From assembly GCF_014654615.1 (NCBI RefSeq), contig NZ_BNBB01000026.1, positions 1 through 64,000 on the forward strand: a stretch of 64,000 nucleotides of DNA. Reading direction: 5' to 3'. Positions 28,157-39,474 of this stretch are shown piece by piece (position 1 is the first letter of the stretch; every line of letters starts with the position of its first letter). This DNA comes from Streptosporangium violaceochromogenes (lineage in GTDB: Bacteria > Actinomycetota > Actinomycetes > Streptosporangiales > Streptosporangiaceae). The notes beneath the pieces are model-generated. The model saw only the letters and a program-made list of their open reading frames with translations, searched no databases and was not told the origin of the DNA. The position numbers were made by a program, and so were the translations under genes.

Positions 28157-29206
28157 GTGAAGCTCATGCGCAACCGTGGGACAGGGCGGGCGGGCAGGCG
28201 TGCCCGCGGCCGGGAACAGGCGGCGCGCGGAGTCTCTCGCCGGGTGGCGGTCGCCGGGCTGGCACTGGCCTCCCTGACCTTCGGCACTCCCCTGATGGTG
28301 GCCACCGCCGAGCCCAAGCCCAGCCTCCAGGAGCTCGCCAAGCAGGCCGAGAAGCTCCACACCGAGATCGAGACCCTCACCGAGCAGTACAACGGCGAGC
28401 GGGTCAAGCTCAAGCAGGCCCAGCGCGCGGCGGCCAGCGCCCGGAAGACCCTCGCCGTCAGTGAGTCCGAACTCCAGGAGCGGCGCACCAAGGCCACCCT
28501 CCTCGCGCAGACCACCTACATGGCGGGCGGGCTGGCCTCCGGCCTCGCCTTCACCCAGTCGGCCGACCCGGAGTCCTTCCTCGACCAGGCGACGACCAAC
28601 TACGCCCTCCAACGGCAGCAGAACGAGGAGGTCGCCCAGGTCGGCCGGGCGATCCAGGCCGCCGAGCGCGCGCAGCGGAGCGCCGACGCCCGCACCACCG
28701 AGGTCAAAGACCTTCTGGACCAGATCGGCGCCAAACGCGGCAAGATCGAGCGCCTGGTCACCCGGGTCGAGAGCAGCCTGTTCAGGGAGGTGCGGACCCA
28801 GGCGAGCCGTAACCGCGGGGCCCGGGTGAAGATCGCGGTCCCGGTGGTGGGCGACGGCAAGGCCGCCACCGCGGCGCGCTGGGCTCTGACCCAGCAGCTC
28901 AAGCCGTACGTCTGGGGCGCCGAGGGCCCGAACTCCTTCGACTGCTCCGGCCTGGTGATGTGGGCCTATCAGAAGGTGGGCATCAGCCTGCCCCACTACA
29001 CCGGCGACCAGTGGACGGCGGGCACCCACGTCTCCCGGGACGAGCTTCGCCCGGGGGATCTCGTCTTCTTCTACAGCGATCTGCACCACGTCGGGATCTA
29101 CATCGGCGCGGGCCTGATGGTCCACGCCCCCCAGACCGGCGACGTCATCCACGTCACCACGATCGACAACCGGCCCTTCGCCGGCGGAGTGCGCATCGCG
29201 GACTAA
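28157..29206 (+). CDS. Secreted NlpC/P60 peptidoglycan endopeptidase (RipA-like), c-di-AMP controlled
   Basis: The protein (about 349 residues) has an Arg-rich start and a hydrophobic signal segment (VAGLALASLTFGTPLMVATA), then a coiled coil (about 50-220). The C-terminal NlpC/P60 domain has the catalytic Cys in FDCSGLVMWAY, His in HHVGIYIG and a polar third residue near HAPQTGD. It cleaves stem peptides during growth, division or spore germination. The GTG at 28157 was preferred over TTG at 28154 because GAGGAG then lies at normal distance. Its expression should follow c-di-AMP. Confidence 0.9.
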   Translation: MKLMRNRGTGRAGRRARGREQAARGVSRRVAVAGLALASLTFGTPLMVATAEPKPSLQELAKQAEKLHTEIETLTEQYNGERVKLKQAQRAAASARKTLAVSESELQERRTKATLLAQTTYMAGGLASGLAFTQSADPESFLDQATTNYALQRQQNEEVAQVGRAIQAAERAQRSADARTTEVKDLLDQIGAKRGKIERLVTRVESSLFREVRTQASRNRGARVKIAVPVVGDGKAATAARWALTQQLKPYVWGAEGPNSFDCSGLVMWAYQKVGISLPHYTGDQWTAGTHVSRDELRPGDLVFFYSDLHHVGIYIGAGLMVHAPQTGDVIHVTTIDNRPFAGGVRIAD

Positions 29207-29541
29207 AGACCCCGTCTCGTCGGCCGCCGCGCTCCATGACGGTCCGCGGCCGTCCACGAGGATTCGCGGCGGCCATGGGTCCACGCCGGTCCGTAACGGT
29301 CCACCGCGCGGGCTTGAGGCGGCCCCTGACGGCGCGCGGGGCCCGGCGGCCTTCCCGGGACCGCAAGGGGGGAGGAGGCGCCAGGAGGCCGACAGAGCGG
29401 CGAGCACGGACAACGCCGGGGAGCGGCTCGGACGACGCGGGGGGCGTGAGGGGCCGTACGAGGCCCGTGCCGCGGCGCCGCGAGGGAGACCACGGGGAAC
29501 GGCCGGTCACGAGGGGCCGTACGGGGCCCGTGCCGTACGGG
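29207..29541. other. Intergenic region between convergent genes with a 25-bp direct repeat
   Basis: No gene is seen. Copies of a 25-bp repeat with one mismatch lie at 29448-29472 and 29511-29535, both containing GGGGCCGTACG and GGCCCGTGCCG. The second copy, with CCGTACGG at 29517 and again at 29533, can form a hairpin just before the end of the LuxR-type gene and may end both transcripts. Confidence 0.5.
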
Positions 29542-29790
29542 CTAGATGAGCCTGCGACGCGCGGCCCAGGCGACGGCCTCGATCGCGGTCGCCACGCCGA
29601 TGCGGTCGCAGATGCCGCGGAGCCTGCGCCGGACCGTCCGGCCGCTGATGTCGAGGCGGCGCCCCACGCGGTCCACGGTGACGCCCTTGGCGAGCTCCGC
29701 CAGGAGCACGAGATCGTCGTCACTGAGACCGATCTCGCCGATGCCCAGAAGGCCGTCGCCGCGACGGGAATCCACTTCCGGATACGCCAT
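29542..29790 (-). CDS. Small LuxR-type helix-turn-helix regulator, 82 aa
   Basis: The 82-residue protein is mostly one LuxR-like DNA-binding domain: LSDDDLVLLAELAKGVTVDRVGRRLDISGRTVRRRLRGICDRIGVATAIEAVAWAARRRLI. No receiver or sensor domain is present, as in single-domain GerE-like regulators. The ATG at 29790 follows GAGGGGGAGCGA; the open frame extends upstream without homology-like sequence. Target genes are unknown. It ends opposite the NlpC/P60 gene. Confidence 0.72.
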   Translation of the reverse strand: MAYPEVDSRRGDGLLGIGEIGLSDDDLVLLAELAKGVTVDRVGRRLDISGRTVRRRLRGICDRIGVATAIEAVAWAARRRLI

Positions 29791-29952
29791 CTGGAGTCGC
29801 TCCCCCTCACCGGAACACAAGGCGTGAGTGTCAGGAATCAATGCCGCCCGCCAGGAACGGTAAACGCCTTGTTCAAAGGTCGTCAAGTTCCCCTCTCCGC
29901 AGGGGGAGACCAGGCTGTTGACATAGCGCACGCTAGGTGAAGTACTCACGAT

Positions 29953-30350
29953 ATGTCGGTGCATTTCCGGTTAAGTCGGGGCGAGGCCACGGCCCGCACC
30001 CGCGGGCACCCGCCGCCCGCGGCGGCCGGAGTCTTCGCAGAGCAAGGTTTCGCCGGGGCCTCGGCCGAGGAGGGACGCCGCCCGGGCGGGGCACACGGCC
30101 GGCGTCCTCCGCTTCCCCTTCTCCGGGAAGGACACCCCCTCTTGACTCTCCTCGGCGCGCGGCCTCCCCGGCCCCTTGGCGTCGGCGAGGAAATCGCCTC
30201 CCAATGGGAGGACGATGACGCCATATTCGTATTATTCAGCACATATCTGGCGGAAGCCTCCGACCGATACGCGCCGGAAAGCGCTCTCGAAATGGAGTTC
30301 CCGCGCTCCGCGCCGGCCGTTGAGCGAGCTCGGCCGCACCCCGGGGCCAC
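29953..30350 (+). pseudogene. Decayed TetR-family regulator
   Basis: Frame 1 starts MSVHFRLSRGEATARTRG and gives AAAGVFAEQGFAGASAEE, the TetR helix 1-2 pattern. Near 30075 the similarity jumps frame: GHTAGVLRFPFSGKD is the TetR recognition-helix end, followed by a stop at about 30142. It then returns to frame 1 with LLTLLGARP and later FSTYLAEASDRYAPESALEMEF, typical of the TetR C-terminal part. After about 30330 similarity fades. At least two frameshifts and a lost C-terminus make a functional protein unlikely. Confidence 0.6.
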
Positions 30351-30589
30351 ATCTCTAAGGCCCCGCGGACAGGATGTACGGCCTACGCCGTATGCCCTGC
30401 GGCGGCACGCCCGAAAACGGGATGTCCTCCGCCCCCCCGCGGGAGGCCGTATGCCCCCGGGCGCGGCCGGAACCCCGGGCGGCGCCCCCGTCTCCGGCCG
30501 GACCGGGCGCGCACCCGCCCGGCCGGCCGGTGGGACACGGCGCCCGGCCCGCTCAGGGTGAACGCTCCCCCGTTCCCCCTCAAGCCCTC

Positions 30590-32092
30590 TCAGCCCGTGG
30601 GCCTCACCAGCGGGAACAGGATGGTCTCCCGGATGTTCTTCCCGGTGAAGGCCATGATGAGGCGGTCCACGCCGAGCCCCATCCCGCCGGTCGGCGGCAT
30701 GGCGTACTCCAGGGCCGCGAGGAAGTCCTCGTCGAGCCGCATGGCCTCCGGGTCGCCCCCGGCCGCCAGCAGCGACTGCTCGGTGAGGCGGCGGCGCTGC
30801 TCGATCGGGTCGACCAGCTCCGAGTAGGCGGTGCCGAGCTCGGTGCCGAAGCCGATCAGGTCCCACTTCTCGGTGAGGAGCGGATTGTCACGGTGCTGAC
30901 GGGTCAGCGGGGAGGTCTCCAGCGGGTAGTCCATGACGAACGTGGGCTGGACGAGGGAGTGCTCGACGAGCGCTTCGAAAAGCTCCTGGACGAGCTTTCC
31001 CTGCCCCCACGTGGGCTCCCAGTGGATCTCCCGGGCGTCGGCGAGCTTGCGGACGTGCTCCAGCGACGTCTCGGTCGTGATCTCCTCGCCCAGCGCCGCC
31101 GAGACCGATCCGTACAGGGTGACCCTCGGCCACTCGGCCAGGCCCAGGTCGACCTCCTGGCCCCGGTAGGTCACCACGGAGTGACCCAGCGCGGCCACCA
31201 CGGCCTTCTGGATCATCCGCTGGGTCAGGGCGGCCATGTCGTTGTAGTCGAGGTACGTGCCGTAGGCCTCAAGCATCGTGAACTCGGGGTTGTGGGTGGC
31301 GTCCGCGCCCTCGTTGCGGAAGTTGCGGTTGATCTCGAAGACCTTCTCGATGCCGCCCACCACGAGCCGCTTGAGATAGAGCTCGATGGCGATCCGGAGG
31401 TAGAGCTCCATGTCGTAGGCGTTGATGTGGGTCGCGAACGGCCGGGCCGCCGCACCGCCGTGGACCGGCTGGAGCATCGGCGTCTCGACCTCCAGATACC
31501 CCTCCTCGTGCCAGAAGTCGCGGATGGCCCGCACGACGGCGCTGCGGGTGTAGGCCATCCTGCGCGCCTCGTCGTTGACGATGAGGTCCACATAGCGCAG
31601 GCGGACCCGGGCCTCGGGGTCGGTGAGACCGGCGTGCTTCTCCGGCAGGGGCCGCAGGCACTTGGAGGTGATCGCCCAGCGGTCGGCGAGGATGGACAGC
31701 TCCCCGCGGCGGGAGGCGATGACCTCGCCCTCGACGCCGACGTGGTCACCGAGGTCGACGTCGCGCTTCCACGCGGCCAGCGACTCCTCGCCCACCCGGT
31801 CCAGGGAGATCATGACCTGAAGGTCGGCCGAACCATCACGGATCGTGGCGAAGCAGAGCTTGCCCCCCGTCCGTGACAGCATGACCCGCCCGGCAACGCC
31901 CACCTTGTCGCCGGTCGCGGTGTCAGCGGGGAGATCGGCGTATTTCTCGCGGATCTCGCCGTTGGTCGCGGTGCGCGGGAAGTTCACCGGGTAGGGGTCG
32001 ACGCCCTCGGCACGAAGGCGGTCGAGCTTCTCCCGGCGCACGCGCATCTGCTCGGGCAGATCGTCGGCGGGGGTCGTCACGTCATCGGTCAC
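30590..32092 (-). CDS. lysS: Lysyl-tRNA synthetase, class II
   Basis: The 500-residue protein has an N-terminal OB-fold anticodon domain (GDKVGVAGRVMLSRTGGKLCFATIRDGSADLQVMIS) and the class II core: motif 2 in KVFEINRNFRNEGADATHNPEFTMLEAY and motif 3 GMGLGVDRLIMAFTG. It charges tRNA-Lys. The gene follows coaX by only 24 bp, so it may be read from the cofactor transcript. Confidence 0.95.
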   Translation of the reverse strand: MTDDVTTPADDLPEQMRVRREKLDRLRAEGVDPYPVNFPRTATNGEIREKYADLPADTATGDKVGVAGRVMLSRTGGKLCFATIRDGSADLQVMISLDRVGEESLAAWKRDVDLGDHVGVEGEVIASRRGELSILADRWAITSKCLRPLPEKHAGLTDPEARVRLRYVDLIVNDEARRMAYTRSAVVRAIRDFWHEEGYLEVETPMLQPVHGGAAARPFATHINAYDMELYLRIAIELYLKRLVVGGIEKVFEINRNFRNEGADATHNPEFTMLEAYGTYLDYNDMAALTQRMIQKAVVAALGHSVVTYRGQEVDLGLAEWPRVTLYGSVSAALGEEITTETSLEHVRKLADAREIHWEPTWGQGKLVQELFEALVEHSLVQPTFVMDYPLETSPLTRQHRDNPLLTEKWDLIGFGTELGTAYSELVDPIEQRRRLTEQSLLAAGGDPEAMRLDEDFLAALEYAMPPTGGMGLGVDRLIMAFTGKNIRETILFPLVRPTG

Positions 32093-32116
32093 AGGAGCAA
32101 GGTTACCGATGTCCGG

Positions 32117-32898
32117 CTACGGGGTGTTACGCCGATAGATCAGCCGGAGACCGATCAGCGTGAGCCACGGCTCGTGCACGTCGACCGAGCGCGCCTCGCC
32201 GACCACCAGCGGCGCCGCGCTGCCGGTGGCGACCACCGTGACGTCGTCGGGGTCGTCGGCCAGCTCGGCCACCATGCGCTCGACGATGCCGTCGACCTGG
32301 CCGGCGAAACCGTAGATGATGCCGGCCTGGAGCGCCTCGACCGTGTTCTTGGCGATCACCGACCGGGGCCGGATCAGCTCCACCTTGTGCAGCTGCGCCC
32401 CGGCCGCGGCCAGCGCGTCCACCGAGATCTCGATGCCGGGCGCGGTCACCGCGCCGACGTACTCCCCCTTGGCCGAGACCGCGTCGAAGGAGGTCGCGGT
32501 GCCGAAGTCGACGATGACGCACGGCCCGCCGTACAGCTGGACGGCCGCCAGCGCGTTGACGATCCGGTCGCTGCCGACCTCCTTGGGGTTGTCCATCCTG
32601 ACCGGCACCCCGGTGCGGATGCCGGGCTCGACGATCACCGCGGGGATGTCGCCGTAGTAGCGGCGGCACATCTCCCGCATCTCGTTGAGCACCGACGGCA
32701 CCGTGGAGCACAGCACGATGCCGTTGACGTCGGCTCCCTTGAGCAGCGGCGACTGCCCGAGCAGTCCCTGAAGCACGACGGCGATCTCATCGGCCGTGCG
32801 ACGGGCGTCGGTGGCGATCCGCCAGTGCTCGATGACCTCCTCGCCCTCGAACAGCCCAAGGACGGTGTGGGTGTTGCCGACGTCGACGGCGAGCAGCA

Positions 32899-32899
<1 letters not shown>
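32117..32899 (-). CDS. coaX: Type III pantothenate kinase
   Basis: The 260-residue protein shows the CoaX pattern of the ASKHA fold: MLLAVDVGNTHTVLGLF at the N-terminus, a second phosphate motif VIVDFGTATSFDAVSAKGEYVGAVTAPGIEIS and the substrate segment NPKEVGSDRIVNALAA. It phosphorylates pantothenate in the first step of CoA synthesis, uses a monovalent cation and is not inhibited by CoA. Its start overlaps the nadBC stop by one base, so both are co-translated. Confidence 0.94.
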
Positions 32900-35514
<2,615 letters not shown>

Positions 35515-35556
35515 TGCCGCCTCCTCTGCGGGGAGTGCTACTAGAGGCTCTTTATT

Positions 35557-35571
35557 TCGTCACTGTGACGA
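35557..35571. promoter_or_regulatory. Perfect palindrome upstream of nadBC, candidate operator
   Basis: TCGTCACTGTGACGA is a perfect odd dyad 43 bp before the nadBC start codon and in an AT-richer patch (TTTATTTCG...ATAACG). A repressor of NAD synthesis is the obvious candidate, but the motif was not matched to a named regulator. Confidence 0.5.
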
Positions 35572-35630
35572 TAACGGGCACGCTCCAACGACTGTTCCGC
35601 GGGGTGCCGATCACCGGCCTTCCCCGCTCC

Positions 35631-36074
35631 CTACGGGCGGGCGTCCGGCGCCGGGTGATGTTCGTCACCACGCAGGAGACCTCCGGTGGATCCGGCGCCG
35701 GGCACGGCGGCGGGGTCGCCGCCGAGGTCGACGATCCGGTTGTCGCGGTCGACGTGGACGACCCTGGGCCGGAAGGAGCGGGCCTCGGCGTCGTCGAGCT
35801 GACCGTAGGCGATGATGATCACCAGGTCGCCCGCGTGGACGAGCCTGGCGGCGGCCCCGTTGACGCCGATGATCCCCGAGCCCCTGGGGCCGGCGATCGT
35901 GTAGGTCACCAGCCGGGCGCCGTTGTCGATGTCCACCACGTGGACCTGCTCGCCGGGGAGCAGGCCGGCGGCGTCGAGCAGATCCTCGTCGATGGTCAGC
36001 GAGCCGACGTAGTGAAGATCGGCCTGGGTGACGGTAGCGCGGTGGATCTTGGACGTGAGCATGGTCCGGAGCAT
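35631..36074 (-). CDS. panD: Aspartate 1-decarboxylase proenzyme
   Basis: The 147-residue protein has MLRTMLTSKIHRATVTQADLHYVGSLTID at the N-terminus. The self-cleavage site Gly24-Ser25 generates the pyruvoyl group. It makes beta-alanine for pantothenate. The C-terminal 25 residues (DPAAVPGAGSTGGLLRG) are an unstructured extension, as in mycobacterial PanD, where the tail influences pyrazinoic acid action. The ATG at 36074 has AAAGGTGA upstream. It sits between panC and nadBC on the same strand. Confidence 0.94.
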   Translation of the reverse strand: MLRTMLTSKIHRATVTQADLHYVGSLTIDEDLLDAAGLLPGEQVHVVDIDNGARLVTYTIAGPRGSGIIGVNGAAARLVHAGDLVIIIAYGQLDDAEARSFRPRVVHVDRDNRIVDLGGDPAAVPGAGSTGGLLRGDEHHPAPDARP

Positions 36075-36201
36075 GCGTCGATCACCTTTCACACGGTCGC
36101 GCCGCCCGGTGGCGTGCACGCCTGGGCGCAATATATCCGAGCCCTCCGTCCGGGCCTTCCCTTAGGGGAGCCCGGGACGATCATCTCGCCCCGGGCCCCG
36201 C

Positions 36202-36257
36202 CGGCCTCCTCGCGAAAGACCGGCCTCCTCGCGAAACAGGGCGGCCTCCTCGCGAAA
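36202..36257. repeat. Three 16-bp direct repeats in the panC-panD spacer
   Basis: CGGCCTCCTCGCGAAA occurs at 36202, 36221 and 36242, start-to-start 19 and 21 bp. The spacer (36075-36369) contains no gene. The copies could bind a regulator on one helical face or be a slippage product. Confidence 0.7.
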
Positions 36258-36369
36258 GCGAGGGAGAAGGATCGGCGGAGACCCGCGGACAGGGGCCGAA
36301 GGGCGCCGCGAAAGCCGGGAGGGACGAGGGGCGTCGGCGACAGAGGTGTCACGAGGTGCCACGAGGAGG

Positions 36370-37215
36370 TCAGAGGCCGACCGTCACATTGTCGATGAGC
36401 CGGGTGGAGCCCACCCTTCCCGCCACGGCCAGGACCGCCTCACCCCGGTGGTCGTCGCCCACCTCGGTGAAGGTCGCCGGGTCCACCAGGACGAGATAGT
36501 CGACCGAAAGCCCCGGCTCCGCCTCCAGCACGTCCCGTGCGGCCCGCCGGATCTCCGCGGGCGTCCGCCGCCCGGCCCCGGCGAGCAGGGCCCGCGACAG
36601 GGCCAGCGCCGCGTGCCGGTCGTGCGGGGAAAGGTAGCGGTTACGGCTGGACAGCGCCAGGCCGTCCGCCTCACGGACCGTGGGCGCCCCCACGACGGTG
36701 ACCGGAACGTCGAGGTCGGCCACCATCCGGCGGATCACCGCCAGTTGCTGGGCGTCCTTGCGCCCGAACACCGCCACGTCGGGCCGGATCAGGTTGAACA
36801 GCTTGAGCACCACCGTCAGCACCCCGTCGAGGTGGCCCGGCCGGAACTCCCCCTCGACGACCGCGCCCATCGGCCCCGCCGAGACGCCGACCTGCCTGCC
36901 GGGGGCGTACATGTCCTCGGCCGAGGGGGCGAACACCACGCTCACCCCCTCGTCCGCGCAGGTCTCCAGGTCGCCGTCGAACGTGCGGGGGTAGCGGGAG
37001 AAGTCCTCGCCGGGGCCGAACTGCAGAGGATTGACGAAGACGCTCACCGCCACGTGGTCGGCCCGCTCCCGGGCCAGCCTGATGAGCGAACGGTGCCCCT
37101 CGTGCAGCGCCCCCATGGTCGGCACCAGTGCCAGCGTGGCCCCCCCGGGGCCGATGCTCAGGGTTCGCCTCGCCTTGACCAGACCGGCGCGGTCACCGGC
37201 CACGATCACGTCCAT
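36370..37215 (-). CDS. panC: Pantothenate synthetase
   Basis: The 281-residue protein has the nucleotidyltransferase fold: LVPTMGALHEGHRSLIRLARERADHVAVSVFVNPLQFGPGEDFSRYPRT, with the HIGH-like HEGH, FGRKDAQQLAVIRRMVADL and LSSRNRYLS as KMSKS-like loop. It joins pantoate and beta-alanine using ATP. Its start overlaps the end of the DUF2520 gene by 10 bp, so the two are coupled. Confidence 0.95.
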   Translation of the reverse strand: MDVIVAGDRAGLVKARRTLSIGPGGATLALVPTMGALHEGHRSLIRLARERADHVAVSVFVNPLQFGPGEDFSRYPRTFDGDLETCADEGVSVVFAPSAEDMYAPGRQVGVSAGPMGAVVEGEFRPGHLDGVLTVVLKLFNLIRPDVAVFGRKDAQQLAVIRRMVADLDVPVTVVGAPTVREADGLALSSRNRYLSPHDRHAALALSRALLAGAGRRTPAEIRRAARDVLEAEPGLSVDYLVLVDPATFTEVGDDHRGEAVLAVAGRVGSTRLIDNVTVGL

Positions 37216-38096
37216 ATGTTTCCTCCCAGGGCGTCCAGAAGGCGCTCGGCGGCCTCGGGCTTGAGCAGCCCGGCCGCCAGCGCCCGGTCCGCCGTGAGCC
37301 TGGCGAGGGCCACGTAGGCGTCCGCCGCCTCGGGTGCCGCCAGGATCAGGGCGTCCACGTGTTTGCGGACCGTCCCCGCGTCGCCGCGCACCACCGGGCC
37401 GGTCAGCCCGGCGATGCCCAGCCGCAGGACGTTGTCCAGGGCCGCGCCGAGAAGCGGGCCGAGCATCCGTCCGGGCTGCTCCACGCCGATTCTTCCCAGC
37501 AGCTCCGACGACTCGGCGACGAGCGTCACCATGTGGTTCGCCGCGCCCGCCAGGGCCGCGTGGTAGAGCGGCCGGTCGGCGTCCTCGATCCAGACCGGCT
37601 CCCCCTCCATCTCGATGACCAGGGCCTCGGCCACCGGGCGCAGGGGGCCGGGCGCGGTGACACCGTAGGAGATGCCGGTGAGGCGGCGCAGGTCGTCGTC
37701 TCTGCCGGTGAAGGTCATCACCGGGTGCAGGGCCAAAGGCAGCGCCCCCTGTCTGATCGCCGGGTTGAGCACGGCCAGACCGTACGCGCCGCTGGTGTGG
37801 GCCACCAGCTTGCCCCGCAGCTCGGCCCCGGTGCCGGCCAGGCCGGCGACCAGGTCGGGGAGCACATCGTCGGGAACCGTCAGGAGGACGAGATCGGCCT
37901 TGGCCACCACGTCCTGCGGGCGCGAGGGCACAAGACCGAGCCGCTCCACCGCCCGCTCCCGGGATGAGTCGGAGACGCCGCTCGCGGCGACGACCCGATG
38001 ACCCGCCCGCGCGAGCGCCGCGCCGAGCGCCGAGCCGACCCGGCCTGCTCCAACCACTCCGACGGCCAGCCGTGCCGGGCGATCGACTGCGTCCAT
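37206..38096 (-). CDS. Rossmann-fold and DUF2520 protein, 6-phosphogluconate-dehydrogenase-like
   Basis: The 296-residue protein has an N-terminal NAD(P)-binding fold (VGVVGAGRVGSALGAALARAGHRVVAASG), the VLLTVPDDVLPDLV strand, and a C-terminal helical DUF2520 domain (YHAALAGAANHMVTLVAESSELL). The family is often next to panC and resembles ketopantoate reductase in fold, so a role in pantoate metabolism is plausible but unproved. The ATG at 38096 was chosen for its GAAGGA ribosome site; the longer frame has no homology-like sequence. Confidence 0.85.
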   Translation of the reverse strand: MDAVDRPARLAVGVVGAGRVGSALGAALARAGHRVVAASGVSDSSRERAVERLGLVPSRPQDVVAKADLVLLTVPDDVLPDLVAGLAGTGAELRGKLVAHTSGAYGLAVLNPAIRQGALPLALHPVMTFTGRDDDLRRLTGISYGVTAPGPLRPVAEALVIEMEGEPVWIEDADRPLYHAALAGAANHMVTLVAESSELLGRIGVEQPGRMLGPLLGAALDNVLRLGIAGLTGPVVRGDAGTVRKHVDALILAAPEAADAYVALARLTADRALAAGLLKPEAAERLLDALGGNIWT

Positions 38097-38346
38097 GACG
38101 TCACGTCCTTCGACCACATGGGGGCTCCGTGCCCAGTTGACCAGCGTAATGGGCGTCACCCTCTCGACCGTCTCAAGGAAGGTGTCCGAAAACGGCGGCC
38201 CATACCCCGGTACCCGATCATCGGCCCGATGCAACGTTCCACGGGCGGACCTCGGATCACCGCCGGGCGCGGCGCCGCCGGCCGGGAGGGCGCCGGGTGC
38301 CCGCTCCACCGCCGGAGAGGCCGGGTTCACCGGTAACGTCTGTGAT

Positions 38347-39312
38347 GTGTGGCTCACCTGGCGTGCCGCGATGGAGCGGGCCCTCTACGGCGAGAACGGC
38401 TTCTACCTCCGCGAGCGCCCCTCCGGCCACTTCCGGACCTCGGTCGGCGCCTCCGCCGTCTTCGCGGAGGCGGTGCTGCGCGAGCTGGTCGCGGTGGCGG
38501 CCGGACTGGGCGACCGGCCGCGGGTCGACCTGGTCGACGTCGGCGCGGGCGAGGGCGCCCTGGCCGCCGGGGTGCTCGCCGCCGCCCCGCCGGGCCTTCG
38601 CTCCCGGCTGCGGGTGACCGGGGTGGACCTCGCCCCCCGGCCCGCCGGACTGCCCGGCGAGATCGCGTGGGCCGCCACCGTGCCGGACGGGATCTGCGGG
38701 CTCGTGATCGCCAACGAGTGGCTGGACAACGTTCCCCTGGACGTCGCCGAGCAGACGGCCGACGGCCCCCGCCTGATCATGGTCGACCCGGCCGACGGCA
38801 GGGAGACCTTCGGCGACCGTCCCTCCCCGGCCGACCTGGCCTGGCTGGACCGCTGGTGGCCGATGCGCGTCGCCGGCGAGCGCGCCGAGATCGGCAGGGC
38901 GCGCGACGAGGCGTGGGCCTCGGTGATCGCGCGGCTGGCCCGCGGCCGGGCCGTCGCGATCGACTACGCCCACCGGAGGGGCGACCGCCCGCCGTACGGC
39001 ACCCTCACCGGCTACCGGCACGGAGCGGTCGTCGCCCCCGTCCCCGACGGATCCCGCGACATCACCGCCCACGTCGCCCTCGACGCCTGCGCCGCCGCCG
39101 GCCGGCGCGCCGGAGCCGCGACGACGCTCCTGACCACCCAGCGACAGGCCCTGCGCACCCTCGGCGTCACCGGTGCCCGCCCGCCCGCGGACCGGGCCCG
39201 CCATGACCCCCGCGGCTATCTCCAGGCCCTCGTCCACGCCTCCCAGGAGGCCGAGCTCCTCAGCCCCGACGGCCTGGGCGGTTTCGGCTGGCTCGCCCAG
39301 ACCCGCCCCTGA
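38347..39312 (+). CDS. MidA/NDUFAF7-type SAM-dependent methyltransferase
   Basis: The protein (321 residues) resembles the COG1565 methyltransferases: WRAAMERALYGENGFYLRE at the start, SVGASAVFAEAVLREL, the SAM site VDLVDVGAGEGALAAGV, and NEWLDNVPLDV. In mitochondria the counterpart methylates an arginine of complex I subunit NDUFS2 (the NuoD homologue). Bacterial targets are unknown. The GTG at 38347 gives a family-typical N-terminus but lacks a clear ribosome site; ATG at 38371 is the alternative. It is divergent from the DUF2520-panC operon. Confidence 0.78.
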   Translation: MWLTWRAAMERALYGENGFYLRERPSGHFRTSVGASAVFAEAVLRELVAVAAGLGDRPRVDLVDVGAGEGALAAGVLAAAPPGLRSRLRVTGVDLAPRPAGLPGEIAWAATVPDGICGLVIANEWLDNVPLDVAEQTADGPRLIMVDPADGRETFGDRPSPADLAWLDRWWPMRVAGERAEIGRARDEAWASVIARLARGRAVAIDYAHRRGDRPPYGTLTGYRHGAVVAPVPDGSRDITAHVALDACAAAGRRAGAATTLLTTQRQALRTLGVTGARPPADRARHDPRGYLQALVHASQEAELLSPDGLGGFGWLAQTRP

Positions 39313-39474
39313 CCCGCCCGCGCCGTGGAACCGGTGCGTGGAAGGGGCCGGGCGCCCTTTTCCGAGGGTCTTCGAGGGTTTTGGAGGGGACGGGCCGCCG
39401 GTCTCGGCGGAGGGCACGTCCGGCACGTCACCGCCACAGAACAATCTCCATCACGCAAGGACAAATGGAACGTT

